Positions 18,493-27,289 of a stretch of DNA of 61,969 bases are shown piece after piece; the first letter of the stretch is position 1; every line of letters starts with the position of its first letter. The position numbers and the translations under genes are program-made. This DNA comes from Saccharospirillaceae bacterium (GTDB lineage Bacteria > Pseudomonadota > Gammaproteobacteria > Pseudomonadales > Oceanobacteraceae), in NCBI GenBank assembly GCA_021208685.1, contig JAJOJJ010000025.1, forward strand, positions 1 to 61,969, in the 5' to 3' direction. The notes below the pieces were generated by a model, which saw only the letters and a list, made by a program, of their open reading frames with translations, searched no databases and was not told where the DNA came from.

Positions 18493-20823
18493 ATGATCAA
18501 TACCTATCTGCAATGGGTAATCAACCATCCGCGCCGCGTTATAGTGTTTACTCTGCTGACCGTTCTGCTGCTGGCCAGCGGCGCACTGAAACTGAGTTTT
18601 ACCAGCGATTTCCGCACGTATTTCAGTCCGCAGAATCCGCAGTTACAGGCGTTTGAAGCCATGGAGCGCTCGTACTCGAATCAGGACAATGTGTATTTTC
18701 TGGTGCGCAACCCCAATGGCAGCCTGTTCACCCCGCAAGGACTGGCGCTGATTGAACAGCTGACCGAGCGCAGCTGGCAACTGCCGTATTCACAGCGGGT
18801 GGATTCACTGCAGAATTATCAGCACACGCAGGTTGATGGTGATGATCTGCTGATCAACGATTTTTACCGCACAGAAGAATTAACGGACGATTTATCCGCA
18901 CTGCAGCAACTGGCGGTATCATTGCCGGAAATGCTGCACAAACTCATCTCCGCCGATGGCCGCACTTCCGGCGTTAATGTGCGCTTTTTATTACCGGAAG
19001 GAAAAACCGCCGAAAAATCCCCGGAAGTGGTGTACGCCGCCCGCGCGCTGGCCGATGAATTCCGCGCCCGCTATCCGCAATTTCAGATCATGCTCAGCGG
19101 CTCACTGGTGTCCAACATCACCATGGGCGAAGCCATTCATCAGGATATCCAGTCATTATTGCTGGTGTCTTATCTGGTGATGATCAGCATTATGCTGCTG
19201 ACCCTGCGCACCCTGTCCGGCACCTTGCTGATACTGGCCATCATCAGTTTTTCGGTCGCCTCAACCATGGGGCTGTTTGGCTGGCTGGGGTATACCCTGA
19301 CGCCGCCGACCGGTTTTGTGCCCACCGCGATTATGACCATCGCCGTCGCCGATACCGTGCATATTCTGGTGTCGTATTATTTTGCCCTGCGTCATGGCCA
19401 GTCACAGCAGCAGGCGCTGCTTAACAGCATGAAACTGAATTTTTCGCCGGTCCTGATTACCAGCATCACCACCATGGTCGGGGTTCTGTGCCTGAATACC
19501 AGCGACTCTCCGCCCTACCGTGACATGGGGAATATGATTGCCGCCGGGGTATTGTTTGCCTGGGCATTTACGCTGACCTTTTTACCGGCAGTACTGGCAG
19601 TGATTGCGCCGCCAAAAACATTACGTGCGCAGAATAATCACCAGTGGATTGATCGTCTGGCCGACCTGATTGTGCGCCATCACAAAGGGTTATTACTCAG
19701 TATGCTGCTGATTGTCGCCGCCTGTGCCAGCCAGATCAGCCGCAACGAAATTACCGAGCGCTGGCACGAATTTTTTGACGAAAGTTTTGAAGTACGCCAG
19801 ACCAACGACCTGATTGACCGTGAACTGGGCGGCCTGCATTTACTCTTTATGGTGGCTGACAGCCAACAACCGGAAGGCATTAATCAGGTTGAATATCTGC
19901 AGCAACTGGAAGCTTTCAGCCAGTGGCTGCGCACTCAGCCGGAGGTCGTACATGTCACCAGCCTGACCGACATCATCAAACGCCTAAATCAGAATTTAAA
20001 CGGCGACGACCCGGCGTTTTACCGCATTCCCGATTCTGCCGATGCCGCCGCGCAGTATTTATTGCTGTACGAACTGTCGTTACCACTGGGACTGGGGCTG
20101 GACGATACCATCAATAATGACCGCTCCTCATCACGCCTGCAGGTGCGTTTATACCGCTCCGATTCGGTCAATATTATACGTGTGGAACAGGCCGCCATTG
20201 CCTGGGCACAGCAACATGCACCGCTGCTGCATATTAAAGAAGCCACCGGGCTGGACGTGGTGTTCGCCAACCTCACCTTCCGCAATATTCATGGCATGTT
20301 GCAGGGTACCGGTATTGCGCTGGTGTTAATTTCGCTGCTGCTGATTGCCGCCCTGCGCTCCTGGAAGCTGGGTCTAATCAGCATGATTCCGAATATTCTG
20401 CCCGCCGCCATGGCGTACGGTTTATGGGGGCTGCTCAGCGGCCTGGTTGATACGGCCACCTCGGTGGTGGTCTGCCTCAGCCTCGGTATTGTGGTGGATG
20501 ACACCGTGCATTTTCTCAGCAAATACCAGCACGCACGCAAAGCGCTGGCGATGCAGGCCGCCGACGCCATCCGTTATGCGTTCCACACCGTCGGCGTGGC
20601 GCTGCTGATTACCTCCGCCATTCTGGTCGGCGGTTTTGCCGTACTGGAGTTTTCGCACTTTCATCCAAGCACCAACATGGGCAACCTGCTGGCGCTGTCG
20701 ATTGCCGTAGCGCTGCTGATTGATTTTCTGCTGCTGCCACCGCTGTTATTGCTGCTCGACCGTGGCGAGCCGCCGCAAGCGGTACAATCCCAACCGGCAG
20801 AGCGCCCTGAGCTATCGACATAA
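18493..20823 (+). CDS. RND/MMPL-family exporter
   Basis: A 776-residue inner-membrane transporter with the duplicated layout of RND permeases: one anchor helix (residues 15-35), a large periplasmic loop, then five or so clustered helices (about 220-385). The pattern repeats with a second anchor (about 398-415), a periplasmic loop and a helix cluster (about 605-765). The repeated motifs IAVADTVHILVSYY and LGIVVDDTVHFLSKY are the proton-relay segments typical of MMPL/COG1033-type exporters. These usually work without a TolC-type partner and export lipids or hydrophobic molecules; the substrate is unknown. The diheme lipoprotein gene follows 209 bases later after a hairpin. Confidence 0.85.
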   Translation: MINTYLQWVINHPRRVIVFTLLTVLLLASGALKLSFTSDFRTYFSPQNPQLQAFEAMERSYSNQDNVYFLVRNPNGSLFTPQGLALIEQLTERSWQLPYSQRVDSLQNYQHTQVDGDDLLINDFYRTEELTDDLSALQQLAVSLPEMLHKLISADGRTSGVNVRFLLPEGKTAEKSPEVVYAARALADEFRARYPQFQIMLSGSLVSNITMGEAIHQDIQSLLLVSYLVMISIMLLTLRTLSGTLLILAIISFSVASTMGLFGWLGYTLTPPTGFVPTAIMTIAVADTVHILVSYYFALRHGQSQQQALLNSMKLNFSPVLITSITTMVGVLCLNTSDSPPYRDMGNMIAAGVLFAWAFTLTFLPAVLAVIAPPKTLRAQNNHQWIDRLADLIVRHHKGLLLSMLLIVAACASQISRNEITERWHEFFDESFEVRQTNDLIDRELGGLHLLFMVADSQQPEGINQVEYLQQLEAFSQWLRTQPEVVHVTSLTDIIKRLNQNLNGDDPAFYRIPDSADAAAQYLLLYELSLPLGLGLDDTINNDRSSSRLQVRLYRSDSVNIIRVEQAAIAWAQQHAPLLHIKEATGLDVVFANLTFRNIHGMLQGTGIALVLISLLLIAALRSWKLGLISMIPNILPAAMAYGLWGLLSGLVDTATSVVVCLSLGIVVDDTVHFLSKYQHARKALAMQAADAIRYAFHTVGVALLITSAILVGGFAVLEFSHFHPSTNMGNLLALSIAVALLIDFLLLPPLLLLLDRGEPPQAVQSQPAERPELST

Positions 20824-20966
20824 AGCATGAGGCAACGTAAAGACACTCTGGCCATATAACGCCACGCCCCACTTTTAGCACAAACGTACTAGCGTAGTTC
20901 AGGCCAACCCTTCTCAGGCCCCATCACAGACTTGTCGGCCCATGCCGCAAGGCCTAGCTTGATACA

Positions 20967-20994
20967 GCCGCCGGGCGCTACAGCGTCCGGCGGC
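20967..20994 (+). terminator. Strong GC hairpin, probable terminator or attenuator
   Basis: GCCGCCGG pairs with CCGGCGGC around an inner GCGCT/AGCGT stem. Only a short T-containing tail (GCATTCTT) follows, so termination may be weak. It lies between the RND exporter and the diheme lipoprotein gene and may reduce read-through. Confidence 0.5.
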
Positions 20995-21032
20995 GCATTC
21001 TTACCAACAATAATAATCAGGGGCTGGCCACC

Positions 21033-23345
21033 ATGACCATTCAATACCCAACACGCGGAGGGCTGGCACTGCTCGCCATTCCGCTGCTGCTCAGCGGCTG
21101 CATCACCGAACTGCCCGGCGAATTTCCCGATCAGGAAACGCTCTGTACCTTTGACGCCAGCCGTGAGGCACAGCGTGCCGCCTCCGCGGCCAGCTTTCCG
21201 CAACCGGAGATTCAGCAATTACTGGTCAATGGCGAACTGCGCTGGAGTGCCGGTTCGGCCAATGCACCACAACTGAATGCCGGAGACGAAATCACGCTGA
21301 AAGGCCGTGGCTTTGGTGGCGGAACCGACATCGACTTCTCAAAAATCATGCTCGGCAATACCCGTATACTGGAAACCGACCTGCGCATGTTCAAGCAATA
21401 TCTGGCCATTAATGATCAGGTGAATTTTGAAAGCGACGAACAGTTCGACAGCTGGGATAAAAACATTCTCAGCTGGAACGACAGCGAAATCCGCTTCCGC
21501 GTACCTGAACACGCCAGCAGCGGACCGTTAATTGTGCAGGTGCAGAAGCGCACCGGATTTAATGAATCCTTAAAACATCCGGGCAAAGCCCATAACGTGA
21601 TTGATGCACAAACCTCGCGCATTATTTCCGATACTTTTGAGCACGACTGCGATGTGGTCTCGACCCTGAGCGATGCCAAATCCACCACGCCGATTGCTGT
21701 CAGCGTTAATAATCCCGGTTTTGAACAACTGGTCGAAAAAGGCCGGCAGGTATTCTGGTCATACGATTACAACATCGGCGTGGCGCACAGCGTGCGCAAA
21801 CTCGACTGGAATGCGATTTTTAATTACAAAGCCAACGACCCGATTGCCGGCGGTAAAGCCGACCCGGCGAAACTCTTTGGAGCGGTAAAAACCGTACGCG
21901 GTGAAGTGCCGGACGAAGCCATCGACGATGTGTATTTTAATACCTACCCAATGGCGACTCCGATTCCCGGTTTTTTAACCACGGAACCGGCAAAATTCAA
22001 AGGCAATACCCGCGACAGCGGCTGGGTGGGTTATCGCTACGCCGAAGCCAACGAGCCCTATAAAGGCAAAGGCGAATGGATTGGTTTTAACTGTGCATCC
22101 TGCCACGGCTATCAAATCCGTTATGAAAAAGCACCGGGCCAGGCCATCAGCAAAGTGATTCCGGGTTTACCTAACCCCAACTGGTCGATGAAATGGACGG
22201 TGCTGCAAACCCTCACCAACACCTTCGACGGTATTTATACCAGCGAAGAAGGCCCGAGCTGGAACAGCGGTAAAAAAGACATCGCCAAAGACATGCTGAT
22301 TTACCACATGCCCGCCGGTGCCGGTGAACACAACATGGTGCGCGTGGTTGGCGAAGGCAGCCATACCGACAACGACTACCAGTTCTCACCCATTGCCATT
22401 CCGAACGTGACCAACTACATGGCCATCCGCCGTTCGTTATCGCACACCGAATCCTATGTGGGATTTGAAGGCTCCTACATTCACTCCGAAGAACCGGACG
22501 GTGCGCAGGGTGCCATGAGCAAAGAATGGCTCGAAGCCCTGACCGCCTACATGACCACCCTCGATCAGGATGACGATGATCTGCGCAATGTCGGTTTATA
22601 CCGCTGGCTGAAATACAGCAATAAACTCAGCGCACAAACCGGCAATGCACAACTGAGCGAAGGGGAATTTGTACAAAGTGGCTGGCAACAATACGCCGAT
22701 GTCAGCGCCGCGGTTAACCGGGGTAAGGCCACTTATGAGCGCGACTGCAGCAGCTGCCACAGCGACGGCGTAGGTGCTAATACCAACGAGAAAATGGTGA
22801 GGCTGGATGAAGTCGGCCGCTTCTTTACCCCGACCATTTATCAGAAAGAAACCGAATCGGTACGTGCGACGTTCCTGCGCGATCTGTACTGGACTCAGCA
22901 CCGTGGTTTATTGTCGGATGGCCATGTGCGCAACCTCGAAGATCTGGTCAGCCCGCAACGCTGCAGACCGGGCAGCAACCTGTATAACAACTACTACACC
23001 CTGCACGCACCGGTACGCCCGGATGCCGGTGGCCCGGATCATGTTACGCCATTCCCCGACCTGAACCGCAAAGGCGATGTGTTCCGTGTACCTAAATCGA
23101 AATATTTAACCAAGCTGGATAAAGGCTACAAACGTAACCTCTTTATTGAACGGCATAAATATTTTGTCAGCGTCCCCTGGGATAAAGACCACTATTACTG
23201 GGATTACCAGAAAATGCGCGCCGAATACGGCCCGGATGAAATGGGCACCGCCGAACCGATTGGCATGCCAGCAGCACCGCATCCGTGGTGTGCGCAGAAT
23301 AACGCTGAGGTGGATGATTTAGTGCAGTATTTACTGACGCTGTAA
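21033..23345 (+). CDS. Diheme cytochrome c lipoprotein, RoxA/peroxidase-like
   Basis: A 770-residue exported lipoprotein: LLLSGC places the lipidated cysteine at residue 23. An N-terminal IPT/TIG-like beta domain (about 70-185; the LNAGDEITLKGRGFGG segment is typical) is followed by a cytochrome region with two c-type heme motifs, CASCH (354-358) and CSSCH (572-576). The C-terminal sequence FLRDLYWTQHRGLLSDGHV and VDDLVQYLLTL resembles diheme peroxidase-fold proteins and the RoxA/RoxB latex oxygenases. It could be a peroxidase, an oxygenase or an electron carrier; without a search or the key active-site comparison I cannot choose. Its place after an RND/MMPL exporter is unusual and may mean a shared role with hydrophobic substrates. 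Confidence 0.8.
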   Translation: MTIQYPTRGGLALLAIPLLLSGCITELPGEFPDQETLCTFDASREAQRAASAASFPQPEIQQLLVNGELRWSAGSANAPQLNAGDEITLKGRGFGGGTDIDFSKIMLGNTRILETDLRMFKQYLAINDQVNFESDEQFDSWDKNILSWNDSEIRFRVPEHASSGPLIVQVQKRTGFNESLKHPGKAHNVIDAQTSRIISDTFEHDCDVVSTLSDAKSTTPIAVSVNNPGFEQLVEKGRQVFWSYDYNIGVAHSVRKLDWNAIFNYKANDPIAGGKADPAKLFGAVKTVRGEVPDEAIDDVYFNTYPMATPIPGFLTTEPAKFKGNTRDSGWVGYRYAEANEPYKGKGEWIGFNCASCHGYQIRYEKAPGQAISKVIPGLPNPNWSMKWTVLQTLTNTFDGIYTSEEGPSWNSGKKDIAKDMLIYHMPAGAGEHNMVRVVGEGSHTDNDYQFSPIAIPNVTNYMAIRRSLSHTESYVGFEGSYIHSEEPDGAQGAMSKEWLEALTAYMTTLDQDDDDLRNVGLYRWLKYSNKLSAQTGNAQLSEGEFVQSGWQQYADVSAAVNRGKATYERDCSSCHSDGVGANTNEKMVRLDEVGRFFTPTIYQKETESVRATFLRDLYWTQHRGLLSDGHVRNLEDLVSPQRCRPGSNLYNNYYTLHAPVRPDAGGPDHVTPFPDLNRKGDVFRVPKSKYLTKLDKGYKRNLFIERHKYFVSVPWDKDHYYWDYQKMRAEYGPDEMGTAEPIGMPAAPHPWCAQNNAEVDDLVQYLLTL

Positions 23346-23403
23346 TTGTTTCGCGGAAATACGCGGAAGAATTTAAGCAAAATTCTCGGCACTGAGAGGT
23401 CAT

Positions 23404-23450
23404 AAAACCGGAGTTTTTGCTGTTGAGCACAGCAGAAGCTCCGGTTTTTT
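23404..23450 (+). terminator. Rho-independent terminator
   Basis: AAAACCGGAG (23404-23413) pairs with CTCCGGTTTT (23439-23448), with an inner GCTG/CAGC stem and a run of T after it. It closes the diheme cytochrome transcription unit. Confidence 0.85.
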
Positions 23451-23560
23451 TATGGCTGCGATTGGCAGCCGGGCAACGCGGTTTAGGATGAATGGTTTAT
23501 GGGGAGCGTTTTTTGGGAATGGCTTGTAGTGCTTTGAGGAAGCGGCTTTGAGGGAGCGGC

Positions 23561-23588
23561 TGTAGGAGTGGCTTTTAGCCGCGATACC
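23561..23588 (+). repeat. REP-like element 1
   Basis: TGTAGGAGTGGCTTTTAGCC with GCGATACC after it: the palindromic 'GTAGGAGCGGCTTTAGCCGCGA' type known from Pseudomonas-like genomes. Other copies in this window are at 23697, 24020, 24497 and, reversed, near 32184-32210. Confidence 0.7.
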
Positions 23589-23603
23589 TTGTAGGAGCAG
23601 AAA

Positions 23604-23678
23604 GGTAGGGTGGGCACTGCCCACCAAAGCCATGGCCGCCATCGCCACTTGTAACCAATTTTATCAACAGATTGAACC
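23604..23678 (+). repeat. Repeat A, copy 1 (75 bp)
   Basis: Starts with a hairpin GGTGGGCACTGCCCACC-type core and ends at TTGAACC. A second copy lies at 24548-24622 with two mismatches in 75 bases. A reversed copy of only the head lies at 32151-32172. Non-coding. Confidence 0.85.
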
Positions 23679-23696
23679 CCATTGTCGGATCGGTTT

Positions 23697-23720
23697 TGTA
23701 GGAGCGGGCCATGCCCGCGA
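23697..23720 (+). repeat. REP-like element 2
   Basis: TGTAGGAGCGGGCCATGCCC followed by GCGA: palindromic REP form with a different loop from copy 1. Confidence 0.65.
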
Positions 23721-23896
23721 AACTGTCTCTGTAGCCGCTGCGCGGGCTGGCTTAATTAGTTAATTCAAAGCCAATGCGGGGCAAGCCCCTGCGCCCCAAT
23801 CCGGGGAACTTCTCCCCGAGCCCCTGCTTCGCGCTGTGCAGGACTTCATCCGCCCTGAATAATCCTGCGGTCACGGTACCGCGAATAATGGGCCGT

Positions 23897-23999
23897 CCAT
23901 GGCCCTATTCGCTCGCCCGGCATCCATGCCGGAACGTACCGGCGCAGCATTATTCAAACCGGAGCCCTGCAGGCGCATAAAACCATAACGCAAAGCCGC
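23897..23999 (+). repeat. Repeat D, copy 1 (about 100 bp)
   Basis: Begins CCATGGCCCTATTCGCTCGC, contains a GGCATCCATGCC hairpin, and ends near ACCATAACGCAAAGCCGC. A reversed, slightly diverged copy lies at 32045-32147. Non-coding. Confidence 0.8.
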
Positions 24000-24019
24000 A
24001 TATACATCAGGCACCATAC

Positions 24020-24047
24020 TGTGGGAGCGGCTTTCAGCCGCGATACC
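24020..24047 (+). repeat. REP-like element 3
   Basis: TGTGGGAGCGGCTTTCAGCC followed by GCGATACC; it directly precedes repeat B copy 1. Confidence 0.7.
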
Positions 24048-24056
24048 GTTTCAGTG

Positions 24057-24135
24057 GCCGCTGCGCGGGATGGCTTTTGTAATCTTTGCAATGCCTTTGC
24101 GGGTGCTCCGCCCCCTGCGCCCCCATGCAAGGAGA
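24057..24135 (+). repeat. Repeat B, copy 1 (79 bp)
   Basis: Identical base for base over 79 positions to 31784-31862, which is in the same orientation 7.7 kb away. Starts GCCGCTGCGCGGGATGGC and ends GCAAGGAGA. It contains no gene; frames crossing it are spurious. Confidence 0.9.
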
Positions 24136-24362
24136 AGTCTCTCCTTCCGATCCTCCCTTGCGACTGTCCGGTGCTGTTCAGTCAACGGCGTGGCCAATCC
24201 GGCCCGCACAGCAATAACTTCGGGCGTCCTGCCCTTCGCCCTGCGGGCCAGCCTGAGGCTGTTGAAATGGCTCCTGCCATTTAGCTCGCCCGGAGCCTTT
24301 TACCGTTTGATAATTGAAATGAATGGGCTCCGGGCTGTACTGTGCTTTCCACCGGATTGCCT

Positions 24363-24419
24363 GCCTGGTTGACTGGCACCGCAAAAATGCCGCGTTTATT
24401 CAGACTCAACGCGGCTTTT
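24363..24419 (+). repeat. Repeat C, copy 1 (57 bp)
   Basis: Begins GCCTGGTTGACTGGCACC and ends in the hairpin CCGCGTT...AACGCGG followed by CTTTT, so it also resembles a terminator. Copy 2 is at 31872-31928 with three mismatches. Repeats B and C are separated by 227 bases here but only 9 at the second site. Confidence 0.8.
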
Positions 24420-24496
24420 CAGAGCAAACAGAGTACTTTTTGAAAGGGTTTCCATAAACTCAGACGCAATACCGCATATCAGTTCAGGCGCAGCAT

Positions 24497-24522
24497 TGTA
24501 GGAGCGGATCTTATCCGCGACA
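24497..24522 (+). repeat. REP-like element 4
   Basis: TGTAGGAGCGGATCTTATCC followed by GCGACA: the same palindromic REP layout with compensating changes in both arms. Confidence 0.65.
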
Positions 24523-24547
24523 TAGCCAGCCATAGCTCACACTGATA

Positions 24548-24622
24548 GGTAGGGTGGGCACTGCCCACCAAAGCCATGGCCGCCATCGACACTTGTAACC
24601 AGTTTTATCAACAGATTGAACC
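24548..24622 (+). repeat. Repeat A, copy 2 (75 bp)
   Basis: Differs from 23604-23678 at two positions. The whole 23454-24786 stretch consists of such repeats and degenerate copies; I see no supported gene in it. Confidence 0.85.
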
Positions 24623-24786
24623 TCCTCCCAAACTTCAGTACCCTTCAAACCACAGCAGGGAGGCCGCAATACAAACAACGGACAGATATCCAATCCGGTT
24701 CCCCTCCCCGTCTGAAATCCCGATACCAAACATGCGCCACTCCTGCCCTGCGCTTATAAGGATGGGCGGTAGCGTGTCTGAAATTC

Positions 24787-25119
24787 GGTGATGCGAAAGA
24801 ATTTCGATCAGGACGAGAATTCGCAGCTTGGTTGGGTCTGGTTCCCAGACAACATTCAAGTGGCGGAAAGCAAAATTTACAAGGTATCAGCAAGCGAGGT
24901 GATGCCTACATTCGTAAGATGTTGATACATGGTGCCAGAGCCGTAATTCGTCATATGAACAGGAATAATGCTCCGGTAGACTGGCTTGAAGATCTTATGA
25001 AACGCCGCCACCACAATGTAGTAATCGTCGCGATGGCAAATAAGTTGGCGAGAACAGTCTGGGCTTTGCTTAGCAAGGCGCAGAGTTACAAAAAATATGA
25101 AGACACTGTAGTTGCGTAA
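24787..25119 (+). mobile_element. IS110-family transposase remnant (C-terminal part)
   Basis: About 110 codons in frame up to the TAA at 25119. The wording is that of the IS110/IS1111 transposase C-terminal domain (Transposase_20): GREFAAWLGLVPRQHSSGGK, then ISKRGDAYIRKMLIHGARAV and NKLARTVWALL. The N-terminal DEDD catalytic part is absent; the frame becomes unrelated before about 24787, so the element is 5'-truncated and inactive. No terminal inverted repeats were found. It lies between the repeat-rich region and the cassette array. Confidence 0.85.
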
Positions 25120-25343
25120 GTGAAATTTGATGTCTGACAGGTAGGACCGCAATCCGGAAACTCTGTTCCTAACTACGTTCTTCGGGAATGATAAACTGAT
25201 AAGAACCGGGTTGGCGAAGTTCATCAAGGATCTGGCCTATGGGCCAATTGGAATCCGAATAGATGGCTGCACTACACCAAAGACAGATTTCGCTTGCACA
25301 ATGAGGGGTGTCCATAGATGTTAGAGCTGGGAGCGGGTGAACT

Positions 25344-26282
25344 ATGGCTTCAACGGAATCCAGAATGAAATTAACCGACATACCTGATCTTGCTACAAAA
25401 ATACTTGCACTGCTCTTTTTTATTGGCTTGCTATTTGGCGGCATCGTGATGTTCCGTTATTGCTTGCACATTGGTTACTACCCCTCTGGTGTAAGCGTTT
25501 CGGACAGCCTTTTTCTTATTTCCGCGTCGTTGATGTTCCTTATAATCTATGGATGTTATCTGGGACTCTCTTTCGGCTTGGCTTGCATGTTTCTAATGAT
25601 TATCAAGCGTCCATACAATTGGTCCGCTGATGTTGTGAGGAGGTGGTTCCAAGTGGATCCGCTGCGGATTGAGAAAATCGATCCGTCCGTGAGTGCCTTT
25701 GCTCCGTTAGGCCTGTTGAGTACGTTACTGCTGGTGCTCCTATATGCGTTGGGGCATCCGCTTGCTATTGCTGCCACTTTTACCGTTTTACTGCACGGTT
25801 TCCTTCTATTACTCCTGTCATCGGTCACGTTGGAGAGTCCTGAGCCATTGATGGATGCAGTGGTCGTGGTCGGCGATCCGAAGAGTAAAAGAAGAGTTGC
25901 GGTCAAATGGGGCATGATCAGTTTTGTTATTGTTTTGCCGTTAGTACTTTCTGGAGCGTTCAACTTTCTTTCCCAGATGACGATGCAATCGATTGGCGTT
26001 CGTATCGAGAGAGTGGAGGTCGGTCTTTCTGGAAAGTCGGCAGCGTTTGTGCGTCAAGCCATCAGCGAAAGCGATGCGGAGCCCAAGGGGCAAGGTAACC
26101 CTGCCGCAGACGAGCTCCTTTTGTTGAAAAATGCCGAAGTTTTATGGACTGGGGTCGGATCGCACACTGCGGTTCGGTTTCGTGACTTAAACGAAGAGGA
26201 CTTCTTTATATTTCCGAATAAAGAAGTCCTAATGAGACACATAGAGAAAAGCTCTAACAAACGCATGGAGCCGACGCGCTAG
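25344..26282 (+). CDS. Cassette 1: hypothetical membrane protein
   Basis: A 312-residue inner-membrane protein with about six hydrophobic helices: residues 18-40, 52-85, 118-140, 142-160 and 188-205 are clearest. A soluble C-terminal domain of about 100 residues follows, starting near QSIGVRIERVEVG. I do not recognise the family. GGGAG lies 10 bases before the ATG. The last codons (SNKRMEPTR) are encoded by the attC site itself, which is common when cassette genes read into their recombination site. It is the first gene of the cassette array, on the strand expected for cassette genes. Confidence 0.7.
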   Translation: MASTESRMKLTDIPDLATKILALLFFIGLLFGGIVMFRYCLHIGYYPSGVSVSDSLFLISASLMFLIIYGCYLGLSFGLACMFLMIIKRPYNWSADVVRRWFQVDPLRIEKIDPSVSAFAPLGLLSTLLLVLLYALGHPLAIAATFTVLLHGFLLLLLSSVTLESPEPLMDAVVVVGDPKSKRRVAVKWGMISFVIVLPLVLSGAFNFLSQMTMQSIGVRIERVEVGLSGKSAAFVRQAISESDAEPKGQGNPAADELLLLKNAEVLWTGVGSHTAVRFRDLNEEDFFIFPNKEVLMRHIEKSSNKRMEPTR

Positions 26283-26308
26283 CGCGCGGCTCATGCCTGC
26301 CGTTAATT
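26252..26308 (+). other. attC site 1
   Basis: TAACAAACGC on the left and CGTTAATT on the right frame a palindrome (26262-26295) that pairs GCATG, AGCCG and CGCGC with GCGCG, CGGCT and CATGC, leaving one unpaired G and one unpaired A on the left arm. Such extrahelical bases are the hallmark by which the integrase chooses the strand. Confidence 0.85.
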
Positions 26309-26511
26309 TGATACCAGTTTCGCTATGTGGCAGTAGCGACAGGAGGTTGGAAGGTTGTGGTTTGCTGATTTCGTGACTCCTACGATATGGAGTAGTGCAA
26401 CCAACCATCCTCTCTGCCCACCGGGTCTGCGAACCCCCGGTGACACCCAATTACCACGAACCTTGTGGTTGCTGGGCGCGCTCAGTAACTGCCCCTCTTA
26501 TGGTGAATTCC

Positions 26512-26616
26512 ATGAAAAGGAAAGTTACTGTGAATTGGACCTTAGATGTAGCCGGGATAATCTCTGCCATTACCGCATTGATTGTTGTGCTCGACCACAT
26601 TGCAGTCCACTTCTAA
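26512..26616 (+). CDS. Cassette 2: mini-membrane peptide, 34 aa
   Basis: A 34-residue frame starting MKRKVTVNW and continuing into one hydrophobic helix (GIISAITALIVVL), ending HIAVHF. The positive N-terminus and single helix suggest a small inner-membrane peptide. An in-frame ATG at 26500 would add four residues. No strong ribosome-binding site. Cassette 2 is otherwise gene-free (26310-26500). A hairpin (26621-26646) follows directly. It could be a type I toxin-like peptide or a non-functional frame. Confidence 0.35.
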   Translation: MKRKVTVNWTLDVAGIISAITALIVVLDHIAVHF

Positions 26617-26620
26617 AAGC

Positions 26621-26646
26621 CCTGGGGTGGTTCCTGCCACCCCAGG
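26621..26646 (+). terminator. Stem-loop after mini-membrane peptide
   Basis: CCTGGGGTGG pairs perfectly with CCACCCCAGG around a 6-base loop. No T-run follows, so it may stabilise the 3' end rather than terminate. Confidence 0.4.
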
Positions 26647-26662
26647 CACTTAAAGAACCAAA

Positions 26663-26718
26663 AATTAACAAACAAAGGCAGTGGACGGCTTCGCCGCCCG
26701 TGCTTTGAAGCGTTAAAT
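26663..26718 (+). other. attC site 2
   Basis: ATTAACAAAC and GCGTTAAAT flank a fold in which AAAG and ACGGC on the left pair with GCCG and CTTT on the right around TTC. This is a short (56-base) attC. Confidence 0.75.
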
Positions 26719-26735
26719 CGACGGAATGAATTTTT

Positions 26736-27179
26736 ATGCGAATTACCTTAGTTCTTGTTTCACTATTTCTTACAGCTTGTGCGACGTTGCTAACTCCGCA
26801 GGCAAAGAACTTGTCGGTTGTTGGCACGGTTTCAAGTGAATTAGTTTCTAGTTGTGTGCCTCTTGGGTCTGTTGTTGGCTATGCAAAGCCTGGTTGGGGG
26901 AATGATGTCGGTCTTCAACAAGCAATGAATGATGCCTTGAATAAAGCTGCGGCGATTCCAGGGGCATCAACTTTCGCTGTTTCTAATAAGCAGCGTAGCT
27001 TCAGTGGAGGACAGGTTAATGGTATTGCCTATGACTGTGATAGAGAGAGGGTTACACCAGTAGCAATCGTTCAGGATGATACTATTGTTGTAGATTCTGA
27101 TGTATTTTCAAAGGCTAAGAAATGCCAGCAAAAAGGTGGCGTTTGGGTGGAGAGTCAATGTGTTATTGACCTTGATTAG
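26736..27179 (+). CDS. Cassette 3: DUF4156-like lipoprotein
   Basis: A 147-residue lipoprotein: FLTAC places the lipidated cysteine at residue 15. The mature part matches the DUF4156 layout: an early cysteine in SSCVPLGSVVGY, a helix NDALNKAAAIPGAS, and the closing GIAYDC; a CQQKGGVWVESQC tail adds a further cysteine pair. DUF4156 proteins are small outer-membrane or periplasmic lipoproteins of unknown role. The stop codon lies directly against attC site 3, as expected for a cassette gene. No strong ribosome-binding site. Confidence 0.75.
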   Translation: MRITLVLVSLFLTACATLLTPQAKNLSVVGTVSSELVSSCVPLGSVVGYAKPGWGNDVGLQQAMNDALNKAAAIPGASTFAVSNKQRSFSGGQVNGIAYDCDRERVTPVAIVQDDTIVVDSDVFSKAKKCQQKGGVWVESQCVIDLD

Positions 27180-27180
27180 C

Positions 27181-27263
27181 GATTTAACAAGCGGCTGTTG
27201 TATGCCGCTGAAATACGCGGCGGGACGCGCAAAATACGCGCGCCCAAAAGTCGGGCGTTATGA
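27181..27263 (+). other. attC site 3
   Basis: TTTAACAAGCGGC on the left, GGGCGTTATGA on the right, with a stem of GCCGCTG/CGCGGC and ACGCGC/GCGCG parts between. Very similar to attC site 5, which shows they belong to one family. Confidence 0.85.
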
Positions 27264-27289
27264 GTTTTAGATAAATAAAGGAGTATTTT

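Noticed and set aside
24070-24372. Plus-strand frame of about 100 codons
   Set aside because: It crosses repeats B and C, is also partly present at 31.8 kb in a broken form, and has no start signal.
25169-25315. Minus-strand 48-codon frame before cassette 1
   Set aside because: The translation looks plausible, but it has no ribosome-binding site and no recognisable family; too weak to call.
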